Assembly (NCBI GenBank): GCA_964498725.1
Contig: CAZCHS010000004.1
Span: 26,928-90,927, forward strand
Length of the DNA: 64,000 nt
DNA from: JAFGTP01 sp964498725
Lineage (GTDB): Bacteria > Fidelibacterota > UBA2242 > JAFGTP01
Direction of reading: 5' to 3'
Part shown: positions 33,625 through 43,009 of the stretch, piece by piece
Position numbering within the stretch: the stretch's first letter is position 1
Layout: each line of letters opens with the position of its first letter
Translations under genes and position numbers: made by a program
The notes under the pieces: model-generated
Database searches by the model: none
The model's input: the letters and a program-made list of their open reading frames with translations, nothing else
What the model was told of the DNA's origin: nothing

Positions 33625-34650
33625 TTATCTTTCCGGCAAAGAGTGTCTTTCCTTTACGGGATTTCGTGTCATAAGATCAAGAAGCGCTTTCCTGGGGTCT
33701 TTGTTTTTAAAGAGCACGGTATAAATTTGTTCCGAAATCGGCATTAAAACATTGTGCTTTTTCATCATCTGATGAACAGTGTGAGCGGTATGGACACCTT
33801 CGGCAATCATGGACATTCCATCCAGTACTTCCTGCAATTTGCGTCCTTTGCCGATTTCTTCTCCCACATACCTGTTTCGACTGTGTTTACTGCTGCAGGT
33901 TACAATTAAATCGCCAACTCCGGATAATCCGGCAAAGGTTTCCTCCCGGGCCCCCAGTTCCATGCCCATTCGCGTAATTTCCATTAAACCACGGGTAATG
34001 AGCGCCGCTTTGGTATTATCGCCCAGTCCCATACCATCACAAATGCCGGATGCAATGGCAATGACATTTTTTATAGAGCCGCCGATTTCCACCCCAATAA
34101 TATCACTATGAGAATATACTCGAAAATATTTGTTCATGAACAGGTTCTGAACATAATCAGCGGTTTCCGGATTTTCCGAAGCAGCTACGATGGCTGTCGG
34201 CACTTCCCGGGAAACTTCCTCGGCATGACTGGGCCCGTAAAGGGCGACGATCTTATCTTTCGGATGATTCAGGACATCATGGATCACCTCACTCATTCTC
34301 AGTAAGGTATTTTCTTCTATCCCTTTGGTCAGGTTAACAAATACAACACTCTGATTCACCTTTCCCTTCAATTTTAACAATAAATCCCTGACCGTATGCG
34401 ATGGGACAACCAGACAAATTACCGTTGCGCCGGCAACGACTTCTTCAAGATCATGGGAAATAAGAATTTTTTCAGGTATGGGAATTCCCGGCAAAAGCGG
34501 ATTCTTCCCGGTTTTATTCATCATATCTACATTTTCCTGATAATATTCCCATAGGCGCACCTGGTGTCCGATTTTGTTCAGATGAATGGCAATTGTGGTT
34601 CCCCAGCTTCCGGCGCCGAGTACGGCAATCTGTTCTTTTTTCCTGAACAT
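33625..34650 (-). CDS. gpsA: NAD(P)-dependent glycerol-3-phosphate dehydrogenase
   Basis: A 341-residue cytoplasmic enzyme that reduces dihydroxyacetone phosphate to sn-glycerol-3-phosphate for phospholipid synthesis. The nucleotide-binding GAGSWGTTIAIHL is at the N-terminus, followed by NLTKGIEENTLLRMSEV, the catalytic lysine region IGGSIKNVIAIASGICDGMGLGDNTKAALITRG, and GLSGVGDLIVTCSSKHSRNRYVG. The ATG lies 2 bases past the purM stop. The position with an acyl-CoA ligase suggests coordinated membrane-lipid supply. Confidence 0.96.
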   Translation of the reverse strand: MFRKKEQIAVLGAGSWGTTIAIHLNKIGHQVRLWEYYQENVDMMNKTGKNPLLPGIPIPEKILISHDLEEVVAGATVICLVVPSHTVRDLLLKLKGKVNQSVVFVNLTKGIEENTLLRMSEVIHDVLNHPKDKIVALYGPSHAEEVSREVPTAIVAASENPETADYVQNLFMNKYFRVYSHSDIIGVEIGGSIKNVIAIASGICDGMGLGDNTKAALITRGLMEITRMGMELGAREETFAGLSGVGDLIVTCSSKHSRNRYVGEEIGKGRKLQEVLDGMSMIAEGVHTAHTVHQMMKKHNVLMPISEQIYTVLFKNKDPRKALLDLMTRNPVKERHSLPER

Positions 34651-34652
34651 AC

Positions 34653-35645
34653 TTAAACAATCTCTCCAATAATTGCGGGTTCCTCGCCGGCGGCAGTTAA
34701 CTTTTTCATGAAATCATCAACCTTGGCAGCGTCAACGACCAAAATCAATCCAATGCCCAGGTTAAAAACACGGCCCATTTCATTATCAGATATTTTGCCC
34801 AGTTTTTGAATATATTTGAAGACCGGCAGCCATTCCCAGGCTTTCCAATCCACGTATAAACTCATATTTTCTGGTACCACCCGTTTGGTGTTTCCAATGA
34901 TACCGCCGCCGGTTACATGGCTAATGGCATGCAGCGCCGGGTCTTTTAAGAAGGGTTCAACCGGTTTGAGGTAAGAGCGATGAACCTGGAGCAGAGCGTC
35001 GGCTAATGTGGCGCCAATCTCTTCCACGAAATCATTGACATCATGCTTTTCAAACAAAACCGACCGGGCCAGAGAATAACCATTGGTATGCAGGCCGGAA
35101 GACTTTAGTCCGATCAGGACATCACTTTTCCGGACACGGTCAACAAGAATATCCTGTTTATCAACAATACCGGTAATGGTGCCGACCAAATCATAATCAT
35201 CAGTCTGATAAATGCCTGGCATCTCTGCGGTTTCGCCGCCGATCAGAGAACAATTATTCTCACGGCAGGCTTTTGTCAAACCGGCCACAATATCGTGAAA
35301 TACCTCCTGATCAAGTTTGCCGGTACCGACATAATCAAGAAAATACAAGGGTTTTGCTCCGGTTGTCAGAATATCGTTGACACAGTGATTGACCAGACAT
35401 TGGCCGACAGTATCATGCCGGTTTGCTTTATTGGCGACAATCAGTTTTGTACCCACACCGTCAGCACTGGAAACCAGTACCGGATTTTTATAATCTTTAA
35501 AATCAAATTCAAATAAGCCGCCGAAGCCGCCGATATTGGTCAACACGTTTTTCGAAAAGGTACCTTTCACCATTGACTTGATATTTTTAATCGCTTGTTC
35601 ACCGGCATCAATATCAACACCGGCTTTTTTGTAGGATGATTCCAT
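34653..35645 (-). CDS. purM: phosphoribosylformylglycinamidine cyclo-ligase (AIR synthetase)
   Basis: A 330-residue ATP-dependent enzyme of purine synthesis that closes the imidazole ring of aminoimidazole ribotide. Visible features are YKKAGVDIDAGEQAIKNIKSMVKGTF, SADGVGTKLIVANKANRHDTVGQCLVNHCVNDILTTGAKPLYFLDYVGTGKL, IGGETAEMPGIY, and HVTGGGIIGNTKRVVP. Length is normal. It is sandwiched between the acyl-CoA ligase (6-base gap) and gpsA (2-base gap), away from other pur genes in this window. Confidence 0.96.
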   Translation of the reverse strand: MESSYKKAGVDIDAGEQAIKNIKSMVKGTFSKNVLTNIGGFGGLFEFDFKDYKNPVLVSSADGVGTKLIVANKANRHDTVGQCLVNHCVNDILTTGAKPLYFLDYVGTGKLDQEVFHDIVAGLTKACRENNCSLIGGETAEMPGIYQTDDYDLVGTITGIVDKQDILVDRVRKSDVLIGLKSSGLHTNGYSLARSVLFEKHDVNDFVEEIGATLADALLQVHRSYLKPVEPFLKDPALHAISHVTGGGIIGNTKRVVPENMSLYVDWKAWEWLPVFKYIQKLGKISDNEMGRVFNLGIGLILVVDAAKVDDFMKKLTAAGEEPAIIGEIV

Positions 35646-35651
35646 ATTTCT

Positions 35652-37460
35652 TTACTTTACTCCACCATAAATTTCATTAATTTCATTCTCATAATCTTTC
35701 ATGATAACATTACGTTTGATCTTCAATGATGGCGTCAATTCTCCTTTTTCAATGGAAAACTCTTCCGGCAACAAACTGTATTTGCGGACTTTTTCAAATT
35801 GCGCAAATCCATCCAGTGACTCCAACACAACAGTATCATAGATCTTTTTGACTTCCGGAAGTTTAAGCAATTCTGCTGTGGAATTCCACTGTAAACCTTG
35901 TTTTTTTGCCCATTCTTCCAGTGTTGGTAGCGACGGCACGATCAGGGCGGAAATATATTTGCGTTTATCCCCAAGAATAATGGCCTGCTCTATCCATTTG
36001 GATGCCACTAAAATATTTTCCATCGGTTGCGGCGCAACATTTTTTCCACCGGCAGTTACAATAATATTGCGTTTACGGTCTGTGATCTTGATATATCCGT
36101 CTTCATCAATTTCTCCAATGTCGCCGGTATGAAACCATCCGTCACGATCGAATAACTCCCGGGTGGCGGCTTCTTCTTTATAATATCCTTTCATAATGTT
36201 GTCACCACGGATGATAATCTCTCCGTCATGGGCAATATCAACCTCGACACCGTCAATAGGCGGGCCAACGGTTCCAATTTTGTTTCTTTCAAGCCGATTA
36301 ACCGAAATTACAGGAGAAGTCTCTGTCAGGCCATAGCCTTCCAGAATGGTGACACCAATCGCATTGAAAAATTCACCGATTTCAGCCGGTAATGGCGCTC
36401 CGCCGGAAACAAAATAGCGCAGCTTCCCTCCCACCTGTTGTTTAATTTTGGAATAGACAAGTTTATCGGCATTGGCGCGTTGCATATTTAATAACGGGCC
36501 GATCTTTTTGCCTTTGGCAGCTTTACGGACACATTTTTTCCCCACATTAACAGCCCACCAGAAAACCTTTTTCTTCATAAAGGATTCGTTGGATATGGAG
36601 GACAAAATTTTCCCGTATATTTTTTCATACAATCGTGGCACAGAGACCATTAAGGTGGGTTTTACCTCTCTGATATTATCGGCTACTTTTAACAAATTTT
36701 CCGCATAAAAAATCTTGGCCCCGTAAAAAGTGGGCAAAAAATGACCGGCAGTTCGCTCAAAACTATGACTTAAGGGCAAAAAGGATAAAAAAGAATCCCT
36801 CTCTGATAAATCCAGGGCTTTGACCGACGCGACCACATTGCTGCAAATATTTTTGTGGGTCAGCATCACCCCTTTAGGCTCACCGGTGGTACCGCTGGTG
36901 TAAATCAATGTTGCGACATCGTCGGGCTTAATTTTCATATATTCATCTTCGAATTTGGTTGGGTTTTCCTTTTCAAATTCTTTTCCTTTTTTCAATAATT
37001 CATCCAGGGTAATGAATTTCGGATGATCAATGTCACTGTTATCCAGCATGATCACCTTTTTTACAATATGCAGGTGATCGATTATTGACAGAACCTTATC
37101 GGCTAATTTCCGTGTGCCGCATACCAAATATTTAGATTCCGAATGCATGGTAATCCATTTCATTTGCTTGGGAGTCAGCGTCGGATAGATAGTTGATAAA
37201 ATACCGCGGCTAAAAATAGTTCCGTAATCAAAAAGCGCCCACCAGATACTGTTATCAGCAATAATACCAACGTGGTCACCCTGCTCAAATCCTAGGGAAT
37301 ACAATCCATTACTAATATTTTTTACATAATTCCAGGCATCATTAAAACTGATATGAACCCATTTCTTGTTACTTTTATATCCGTAGATATCTTTATCAGC
37401 ATATTTGTCAACGGCATTTTTAAACATTCCTGTGATCGTATTAAAATTGAATTCACTCAT
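35652..37460 (-). CDS. long-chain fatty-acid--CoA ligase (AMP-forming)
   Basis: A 602-residue adenylate-forming enzyme activating fatty acids to acyl-CoA. The phosphate-binding motif is TLIYTSGTTGEPKGVMLTH, then SFLPLSHSFERT, GYGLTETSPVIS, the ATP/hinge motif GWFHTGDIGEIDEDGYIKITDRKRNIIVTAGGKNV, and the catalytic lysine near the C-terminus (ELTPSLKIKRN). This is the FadD15/long-chain type. The ATG at 37460 has AGGGG upstream and is preferred over the GTG at 37466. It leads the tight operon with purM, gpsA, the protease and marC. Confidence 0.92.
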   Translation of the reverse strand: MSEFNFNTITGMFKNAVDKYADKDIYGYKSNKKWVHISFNDAWNYVKNISNGLYSLGFEQGDHVGIIADNSIWWALFDYGTIFSRGILSTIYPTLTPKQMKWITMHSESKYLVCGTRKLADKVLSIIDHLHIVKKVIMLDNSDIDHPKFITLDELLKKGKEFEKENPTKFEDEYMKIKPDDVATLIYTSGTTGEPKGVMLTHKNICSNVVASVKALDLSERDSFLSFLPLSHSFERTAGHFLPTFYGAKIFYAENLLKVADNIREVKPTLMVSVPRLYEKIYGKILSSISNESFMKKKVFWWAVNVGKKCVRKAAKGKKIGPLLNMQRANADKLVYSKIKQQVGGKLRYFVSGGAPLPAEIGEFFNAIGVTILEGYGLTETSPVISVNRLERNKIGTVGPPIDGVEVDIAHDGEIIIRGDNIMKGYYKEEAATRELFDRDGWFHTGDIGEIDEDGYIKITDRKRNIIVTAGGKNVAPQPMENILVASKWIEQAIILGDKRKYISALIVPSLPTLEEWAKKQGLQWNSTAELLKLPEVKKIYDTVVLESLDGFAQFEKVRKYSLLPEEFSIEKGELTPSLKIKRNVIMKDYENEINEIYGGVK

Positions 37461-37538
37461 TTTCACCCCTTTTAAAAATATTTATTTTTCATTTGATTTT
37501 TATTCCAGATTATTTAATTTACCGGCGTTCTTTTTAAG

Positions 37539-37622
37539 GCCGAAGTGGTGGAATTGGTAGACGCAACGGATTCAAAATCCGTCGAGCTTATGCTTGTGGG
37601 GGTTCGACTCCCCCCTTCGGCA
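37539..37622 (+). tRNA. tRNA-Leu (anticodon CAA)
   Basis: 84 bases. The acceptor stem GCCGAAG/CTTCGGC has discriminator A37622. The D-arm runs TGGTGGAATTGGTAGACGCA, the anticodon arm ACGGA-TTCAAAA-TCCGT has anticodon CAA, a long class II variable arm follows, and the T-arm is GGGGG-TTCGACT-CCCCC. CCA is not encoded. It reads TTG leucine codons. It is on the plus strand, opposite the flanking genes, and is followed by its own terminator. Confidence 0.96.
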
Positions 37623-37632
37623 CTACCCAATA

Positions 37633-37672
37633 AAAAAAGCCTTGTAAATACTGGATTTGCAAGGCTTTTTTT
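37633..37672 (+). terminator. terminator after tRNA-Leu
   Basis: AAAAAGCCTTG pairs with CAAGGCTTTTT around a short loop, then further T. It begins about 10 bases after the tRNA. Confidence 0.85.
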
Positions 37673-37951
37673 GTAAAAATTAGTTCGAACTGAAAGATCG
37701 TTATCATTGGTATTGAGTTTTATATTTTGATATGAATTATTCATAAGCTCTAATTTAACGGTCAAACCCTGATTTGAAAACAATTTTTTGCTTGACACGT
37801 TTTAATAATAACGGATAAGTTAACAAATATTTAATATTTCAATGTCCGGATTTTTTATCTCCGGCAATAATATCTTTAAAAATATTGAAAAAATTATAGA
37901 TTGTAAAATCAGTATTAACAGCAACCAGGCATTAAAATAACAAAAGATTTT
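37673..37951. other. gene-free interval downstream of tRNA-Leu
   Basis: About 280 AT-rich bases between the tRNA terminator and the end of the minus-strand OmpA/TPR gene. The minus-strand frame at 37514-37798 reads through the complement of the tRNA and is not a gene. A TTGACA at about 37791 has no good -10 partner. No other structure is seen. Confidence 0.6.
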
Positions 37952-39307
37952 TTAATGATTATCTATCCTTTTTATCATCCGTTGTGCTTTATCCCATTCC
38001 TCATCTGCAGTGGGATATAATTTTTTTACTTTTTGCAATTCCGATATGGCCTTTTCATTCCTTCCCATTTCTTTATAACAACATCCAACCCGGTATTGTG
38101 AATAAGCTTCCTTGTTTCCGTCACCCAGACCGAATACGCGATTGTACAGTTTGATTGCTTGTGAATACTCTTTATTCACATATAAAATCTCTGCTTCCCA
38201 CCATTGCGCGTTATCAGCCAATGCATGCTTTGGATACTTTTCATAAATGGTCTTAAAAATTGTTTTAGCCTCATTGAATTTTTTGTCATAAAAATAATTC
38301 AGGCCGCTTTTATATGACTGCTCGACAGTTTTTGGCGACAGTGACAAATCTTTGTCCTTTTTCTTCAAGGCATACAGCAATGACATTCCTCTGGGGATAT
38401 CCGCCAGTGTTAAGGATACCCGGCGATTTAACTGGTTTTTCAGTTTATTGTCTTGTGGCGCCAGAAAATCTCCCACCCCCATATTCATAATGAAAATTCT
38501 TGTGGCCATTTTTTTCTGTTCATCAGCAGGAACAAGGTCCAGCAACAGTTGGCCGACAGTTTCACACCGTTTCCTGGAAATTTGAGTGTTGATTTCAGGA
38601 GACCCGGTAGGATCGGTATAGCCCCGTAAATTCAGATAAATTTTATCATTCTGTTGTAAGGCTTTGATCGCTTTTGCCAGGGTTATCACATAATTTTTAT
38701 TGAAGTTTTTGCTTGGCGTTTTATATTGCCCCAAATCAAAATATATATCATCAAAATACATGTTCAATTCCTGATAATCATTCCGAAATTGCTCATCTCC
38801 CTTTGCAACAGTATCTTGAGAAGATTTTCCCTGGGTAATATGTATTTTCTGCTGACATTGAACAGGGGATTTATCCGGATCATACATGATTTCCGCCTTA
38901 ATGATTTTGTTTCCGGTCCCAATATTTTTTTTCACATAATCAGCACTATATTTGATTGTATATACTTTATCTGATTTGGACCCTTTTTTAACTGTTTTCC
39001 AATTCCCTGTATTATCCTGCCAGGAAATTGAAATATCAGCTGTTCCCTCGCCAATAATTACCAGCAACAGTTCATTTTTGGACTTTAGTTTAAAAGTATC
39101 AGCAGGCACAAGAGAAAATTTAAACTCAGGAATATCGGATTTCTGAGAAATTTTTTCAGCAGCGTTGGTCTGAACAGCTTTTTTTGACTCAGGTTGCTGC
39201 TTACGTTGATCTTCAATGACCTTTTCAGGCGGGTCTTCTTTCACAACCTGTTTGCTACTGCTGCAACCTATTAAAAATACAATGAATAGAATAAAATATT
39301 TCTTCAT
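37952..39307 (-). CDS. OmpA-domain lipoprotein with C-terminal TPR repeats
   Basis: A 451-residue envelope protein. The signal peptide ends in the lipobox FLIGCSSS. A central OmpA-like peptidoglycan-binding domain shows IYFDLGQYKTPSKNF, LNLRGYTDPTGSPEINTQISRKRCETVGQLL and NRRVSLTLADI. The C-terminal ~110 residues are TPR repeats like those of YbgF/CpoB (YKSGLNYFYDKKFNEAKTIFKTIYEKYPKHALADNAQWWEAEI, EAYSQYRVGCCYKEMGRNEKAISELQKVKKLYP). It probably tethers the outer membrane to peptidoglycan, combining roles usually split between Pal and CpoB. The gene is separated from the upstream coiled-coil gene by a terminator. Confidence 0.85.
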   Translation of the reverse strand: MKKYFILFIVFLIGCSSSKQVVKEDPPEKVIEDQRKQQPESKKAVQTNAAEKISQKSDIPEFKFSLVPADTFKLKSKNELLLVIIGEGTADISISWQDNTGNWKTVKKGSKSDKVYTIKYSADYVKKNIGTGNKIIKAEIMYDPDKSPVQCQQKIHITQGKSSQDTVAKGDEQFRNDYQELNMYFDDIYFDLGQYKTPSKNFNKNYVITLAKAIKALQQNDKIYLNLRGYTDPTGSPEINTQISRKRCETVGQLLLDLVPADEQKKMATRIFIMNMGVGDFLAPQDNKLKNQLNRRVSLTLADIPRGMSLLYALKKKDKDLSLSPKTVEQSYKSGLNYFYDKKFNEAKTIFKTIYEKYPKHALADNAQWWEAEILYVNKEYSQAIKLYNRVFGLGDGNKEAYSQYRVGCCYKEMGRNEKAISELQKVKKLYPTADEEWDKAQRMIKRIDNH

Positions 39308-39374
39308 ATCTACCTCAATTATCCAATTTCCCCAATTACTGATAATATTATAGATTTATTCGAAATTTCAAAAG

Positions 39375-39411
39375 CATAAAAAAAAATCATCCGAAAAACG
39401 GATGATTTTTT
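39375..39411 (-). terminator. terminator after the coiled-coil gene
   Basis: AAAAAATCATCCG and CGGATGATTTTTT form a 13-base-pair stem with a 5-base loop; the T-run on the minus strand is long. It ends the minus-strand gene 39440-39952. Confidence 0.85.
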
Positions 39412-39439
39412 CAAATTTATTATTGATTATTGATCTGAA

Positions 39440-39952
39440 TTAATCTTCTTCCTGAGGTTTATCCATTTTGGATTCCTCAAGTTTTTCCACCTGGTCTTCA
39501 ATATTATTAAGGTTTCTGTTCAATCTGCGCAGAATCTGTTTCAGATCGAGAATTTCATTGTTTGTTTCTCTTCTGACACTGGAAAGTTTGTCTGAAGTCT
39601 CCTGCAGTTGAGTTTTTAGTCCGGTTAATTCCTCATTTGTACTGGACTTGAATTCTTCAAGAGAAAAATTTACATCATCAATTTTTGTGGCCAATTCCTG
39701 TTTGGTGTTATCAAGCTTTCTATTTAAATCTGCCACTGAATTTTGGAATTCCTGGATGTGTTTTCCACGGCCGGTAAATTTTAATTCAAGATCGTGAAGC
39801 GCATGGTCAAAAGATTCAACCTGAATGGATTGTAATGAATCCTGGCTATTCAGCACAGTCATACGTTCGTTCACAGTACCAAATTTGTATGCAAAAAATA
39901 TTGATACTCCGATCAAAATAACAATTGCAATAGTTTTAATTACTTCTTTCAT
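39440..39952 (-). CDS. membrane-anchored coiled-coil protein of unknown function
   Basis: 170 residues. One N-terminal span (IKTIAIVILIGVSIFFAYKFG) precedes a long heptad-rich coiled coil covering about residues 40-160 (LELKFTGRGKHIQEFQNSVADLNRKLDNTKQELATKIDDV, TGLKTQLQETSDKLSSVRRETNNEILDLKQILRRLNRNLNNIEDQVEKLEE). No catalytic motif is visible. It may be a structural or division-related envelope protein; no family is recognised. GGGAG lies 8 bases before the ATG, and it has its own terminator. Confidence 0.75.
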   Translation of the reverse strand: MKEVIKTIAIVILIGVSIFFAYKFGTVNERMTVLNSQDSLQSIQVESFDHALHDLELKFTGRGKHIQEFQNSVADLNRKLDNTKQELATKIDDVNFSLEEFKSSTNEELTGLKTQLQETSDKLSSVRRETNNEILDLKQILRRLNRNLNNIEDQVEKLEESKMDKPQEED

Positions 39953-40146
39953 TTAATAGCTCCCATTATTTTTTATTTAAACTCTTCCGGATGTGACTGT
40001 ATCGGCCGACATCCCCTCCTTTTTTCTTTTTATGCTAAATTTTCAAAATCAAATAACGATATAGAATTTACAAATCTATAATTAATTTTCAATACTTTTC
40101 TTTAAAAAAATAGATATTGACCAACCCAAAATCCATTATTCAATTA

Positions 40147-41145
40147 TCAAAGCTTGATATTAATTTTTTGTCCGCATTTACAACGCGGTTGTTTTAAATT
40201 ATTTTTCACGACAGTGAAGATCTGCCTCTCAATCAATAACTCACCGCAATTGGGACAATAAGTATTATCATACTTTGTTGTCATTACATTGCCCTCATAT
40301 ACATAAAGAAATCCTTTGTCAAGAGCAATCTGTCGAATATTATCCAGGGCTTGTTTTGACGTTCTGGGTACATTCAGCATTTTATAAGCCGGATGAAATG
40401 CCGAAAAATGAAGAGGAACTTCCGGACCAACATGATCGTAGAGCCAGTCCAGCAGATCAGTTACATTATTCTCTGAGTCATTGTATCCGGATACAATTAA
40501 ATTTGTGATTTCCAGAAAAACATCCATTTTTGCCAGCTCCTGAATGGTTCGCAATACCGGTTCCATCTCAGCGTGACAAATATCTGAATAAAAATTTCCG
40601 CTACTACTCTTGAGATCAATGTTAGCAGCGTCAATTAAAGAATATATTTCCCGTAAGGGTTCAGGGTTTATATAACCATTGGAAACTATTACAGTTTTCA
40701 GGTCTTGCGCTCTTGCAATTTCTGCGATATCGATTATATATTCGCCAAAAACCGTTGGCTCATTATAGGTAAAGGCTATTGATTCACATTCATTATTAAC
40801 AGCCAGGTCTACCACCTCGGCAGGAGCCAGATATTCACGGTCTTTTCGAACATAATTTTGCCGGGCAATCTGATAGTTCTGACAAAACTGGCATTCCAGA
40901 TTGCACCCAATGGTACCGATAGAAAAAACCCTGGAACCGGGATAAAAATGAAATAATGGTTTTTTTTCGATGGGATCGATATTGAGGGCGCTGGGATAGC
41001 CGTACACAAGAGTGTGTAATTTACCCTTCTTATTCTGGCGCGTTTGACAAAATCCCTTTTTATCTTCTGCAATGATACAATTTCTCGGACACAATTGACA
41101 TTGAACGCGATTATCTTCTTGTGCCTGCCACCATTTTGCTAACAT
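40147..41145 (-). CDS. amrS: AmmeMemoRadiSam-system radical SAM enzyme
   Basis: A 332-residue radical SAM protein of the AmrS family, related to pyruvate formate-lyase activases. A cysteine-rich N-terminus (CQLCPRNC...GFC) is followed by the cluster motif in GTIGCNLECQFCQNYQIA, EPTVFGEYIIDIAEIA, and a C-terminal cysteine set (YCPNCGELL, CKCGQKINIKL), probably extra metal or zinc sites. The family is usually encoded with AmrA and AmrB; neither is adjacent here. Its reaction is unknown. The neighbouring genes are envelope proteins without clear functional link. Confidence 0.88.
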   Translation of the reverse strand: MLAKWWQAQEDNRVQCQLCPRNCIIAEDKKGFCQTRQNKKGKLHTLVYGYPSALNIDPIEKKPLFHFYPGSRVFSIGTIGCNLECQFCQNYQIARQNYVRKDREYLAPAEVVDLAVNNECESIAFTYNEPTVFGEYIIDIAEIARAQDLKTVIVSNGYINPEPLREIYSLIDAANIDLKSSSGNFYSDICHAEMEPVLRTIQELAKMDVFLEITNLIVSGYNDSENNVTDLLDWLYDHVGPEVPLHFSAFHPAYKMLNVPRTSKQALDNIRQIALDKGFLYVYEGNVMTTKYDNTYCPNCGELLIERQIFTVVKNNLKQPRCKCGQKINIKL

Positions 41146-41246
41146 AGTTTTTTTATCCTATTAAAAGGTTAAAGTAAAACAGCATTAGAAAACTACAAAT
41201 ATGCGATCCGATTGTCAATAGGGTTTTATTATTAGGCGAAAAAAAT

Positions 41247-41272
41247 AGGGTGAGAATTGAAATTCCCACCCT
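41247..41272 (-). terminator. terminator after the LysM lipoprotein gene
   Basis: AGGGTG-a-GAATT pairs with AATTC-c-CACCCT, with the minus-strand T-run from the A-rich 41239-41246. It lies 25 bases after the stop. Confidence 0.8.
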
Positions 41273-41296
41273 GATATGATGACTGATTACAATCTA

Positions 41297-41854
41297 TTAG
41301 TTGTAGAGTTTTGTTCTTAATTTTAAGACGGTACCGGGAGTAATATTATCCAGATCAGATCCTAATTTTGTTGCGTTATCCCGTAAAATAACAATCCATG
41401 CATAATTGTTGTCGTATTTTTTACCGGCAATTGACCAGAGTGTTTCATTTGTTTTCACGGTGTAATCATAGTATTCGTACTTCAAAGGATTGGCGTTTTC
41501 CTTCTCCTTTTTTAACAAAAATTCATGATAAGGGAAAATAAGATTTGGATTGTTACCGATCTTTTTCTTATTCCACTTATAAATCAGTTTCCATTTGGAT
41601 TTGTCGCCATATTCGTTTTTGGCGATTTTTGACAACCAATCATTGGGTTTGACCATGTAAAAGATTTCAATGGTGTCTTCTTCCGTAACTGCAGTAAGAG
41701 CATCTTCTACTTTTTCTTCCTTCTGTTCCACTGGTTCCTTTTTTTCAACCTGTTGTTCTTTCTGCACGGGTTCTTCTTTGACAGCTTCCTTTGCACAAGA
41801 TACAAAAAGAATCACTGAAATACTCATTACCAACAATATGCGAAATCTGTTCAT
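41297..41854 (-). CDS. lipoprotein with two LysM domains
   Basis: 185 residues. The signal peptide ends in LFVSCAKE (lipobox). A Glu/Lys/Gln-rich linker follows (about 25-55). Two LysM-like segments follow: YMVKPNDWLSKIAKNEYGDKSKWKLIYKWNKKKIGNNPNLIFPYHEFLL and YTVKTNETLWSIAGKKYDNNYAWIVILRDNATKLGSDLDNITPGTVLKL. It probably anchors to an envelope membrane and binds peptidoglycan through LysM. AGGAG precedes the ATG. It stands alone with its own terminator. Confidence 0.87.
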   Translation of the reverse strand: MNRFRILLVMSISVILFVSCAKEAVKEEPVQKEQQVEKKEPVEQKEEKVEDALTAVTEEDTIEIFYMVKPNDWLSKIAKNEYGDKSKWKLIYKWNKKKIGNNPNLIFPYHEFLLKKEKENANPLKYEYYDYTVKTNETLWSIAGKKYDNNYAWIVILRDNATKLGSDLDNITPGTVLKLRTKLYN

Positions 41855-42088
41855 TTTTTACTCCTCTGTGTTAATTTCCTTTTATCTTTAATCTTACTAA
41901 AAATTGCAAAAAAAATCAAAATAGTCAAGCTTAAATATTATTATTTGTTATCAGACTTAATTTCTTAGTAATTTTTTAATTTTATTCATTGAAAATTTTT
42001 TAAAAATTATTAATTAATTTATTATAAATTATAGGCTAATTAAAAATTATTTTATTCAATTTTCAAAAAGAGTTAAATTTCCAAAATT

Positions 42089-42991
42089 TTACATAAAAAA
42101 TACAGCAACTCCTAAGATTGCCACAATTGCTCCGAAAATTTCTTTCCAATGAATTTTTTCATGCTTAAATGTAATCGCAAACAAGGTAATTACCAAAGGA
42201 GAAAGTGCAATTAATGTAGAAGCTATCCCGACTTTGGCGTTTTGTACGGCCAGCAGACTTAGGGAAATCCCCAAAAAAGGGCCCATAAAAGATCCGGCGG
42301 CTATGTTGGAAATTGCTTGCCTGTCTTTAAAGGCGATAAAAATTCTCCGCCAATTATTCCGGAATATAAAGATAATCGTAAAACCGAAAACTCCGGCCAG
42401 CAACCGGATTTGTGTGGCTGCGAAAGCATTGTAATCCTGTACACCAAATTTACTGAGAATTAATCCCGATGCCTGCCCAATCGTACCGCCTAATGCCAGT
42501 AAAACACCCAAAACCGGGTGACTGAAGCGCACCTGCCGGCGTTCAGTGTCTCTTTCCAGAATAACTATTGAAATTCCGGTTATGGAAATCATCATGCCAC
42601 CGATCTCCAGCATCGTCATGCTTTCATGCAGAAAAATCCAACTAAGAATCGCGGAAACCGGTGGAACCAGCGACATTATCAACATTGAAATGCGGGCTCC
42701 CAGTACGACAAAAGCTTCAAACAATAACAGATCGCCCAGGACAACGCCAATTATTCCCGATAAAAAAAGCCAAAACCAAATGTGCCCGCTGGCATCAAAA
42801 GGGAGTATCATGCCCCTTGTTATCAACGTAAAAATACTAAGAAAAAACAACCCCAAAAAAAGCCTTAAATAATTAACCGCCAGCGAGCCGACCTTTTTGC
42901 CGGCATTTTCAAAAAAAATCGCATTGAAGGCCCAGCAAAAGGCTGTGGCAAGTGCGGCTAATTCCCCTAAATAATTATTGATAAAATCCAT
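42089..42991 (-). CDS. EamA/DMT-family transporter
   Basis: A 300-residue inner-membrane protein with ten predicted spans in two EamA repeats: ELAALATAFCWAFNAIFFENAGKKVGSLAVNYLRL and LGVLLALGGTIGQASGLILSKFG, ending LGVAVFFM. Members export or import metabolites such as amino acids or purines; the substrate is not recognisable. AGGA precedes the ATG. It lies 18 bases downstream of pabC, so it may be cotranscribed with the p-aminobenzoate genes. Confidence 0.85.
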   Translation of the reverse strand: MDFINNYLGELAALATAFCWAFNAIFFENAGKKVGSLAVNYLRLFLGLFFLSIFTLITRGMILPFDASGHIWFWLFLSGIIGVVLGDLLLFEAFVVLGARISMLIMSLVPPVSAILSWIFLHESMTMLEIGGMMISITGISIVILERDTERRQVRFSHPVLGVLLALGGTIGQASGLILSKFGVQDYNAFAATQIRLLAGVFGFTIIFIFRNNWRRIFIAFKDRQAISNIAAGSFMGPFLGISLSLLAVQNAKVGIASTLIALSPLVITLFAITFKHEKIHWKEIFGAIVAILGVAVFFM

Positions 42992-43009
42992 AATTTTCCT
43001 GTTTTAAAG

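Noticed and set aside
37514..37798. 94-codon minus-strand ORF over tRNA-Leu
   Set aside because: Its GGSRTPTS-like segment is the usual translation of the complement of a leucine tRNA.
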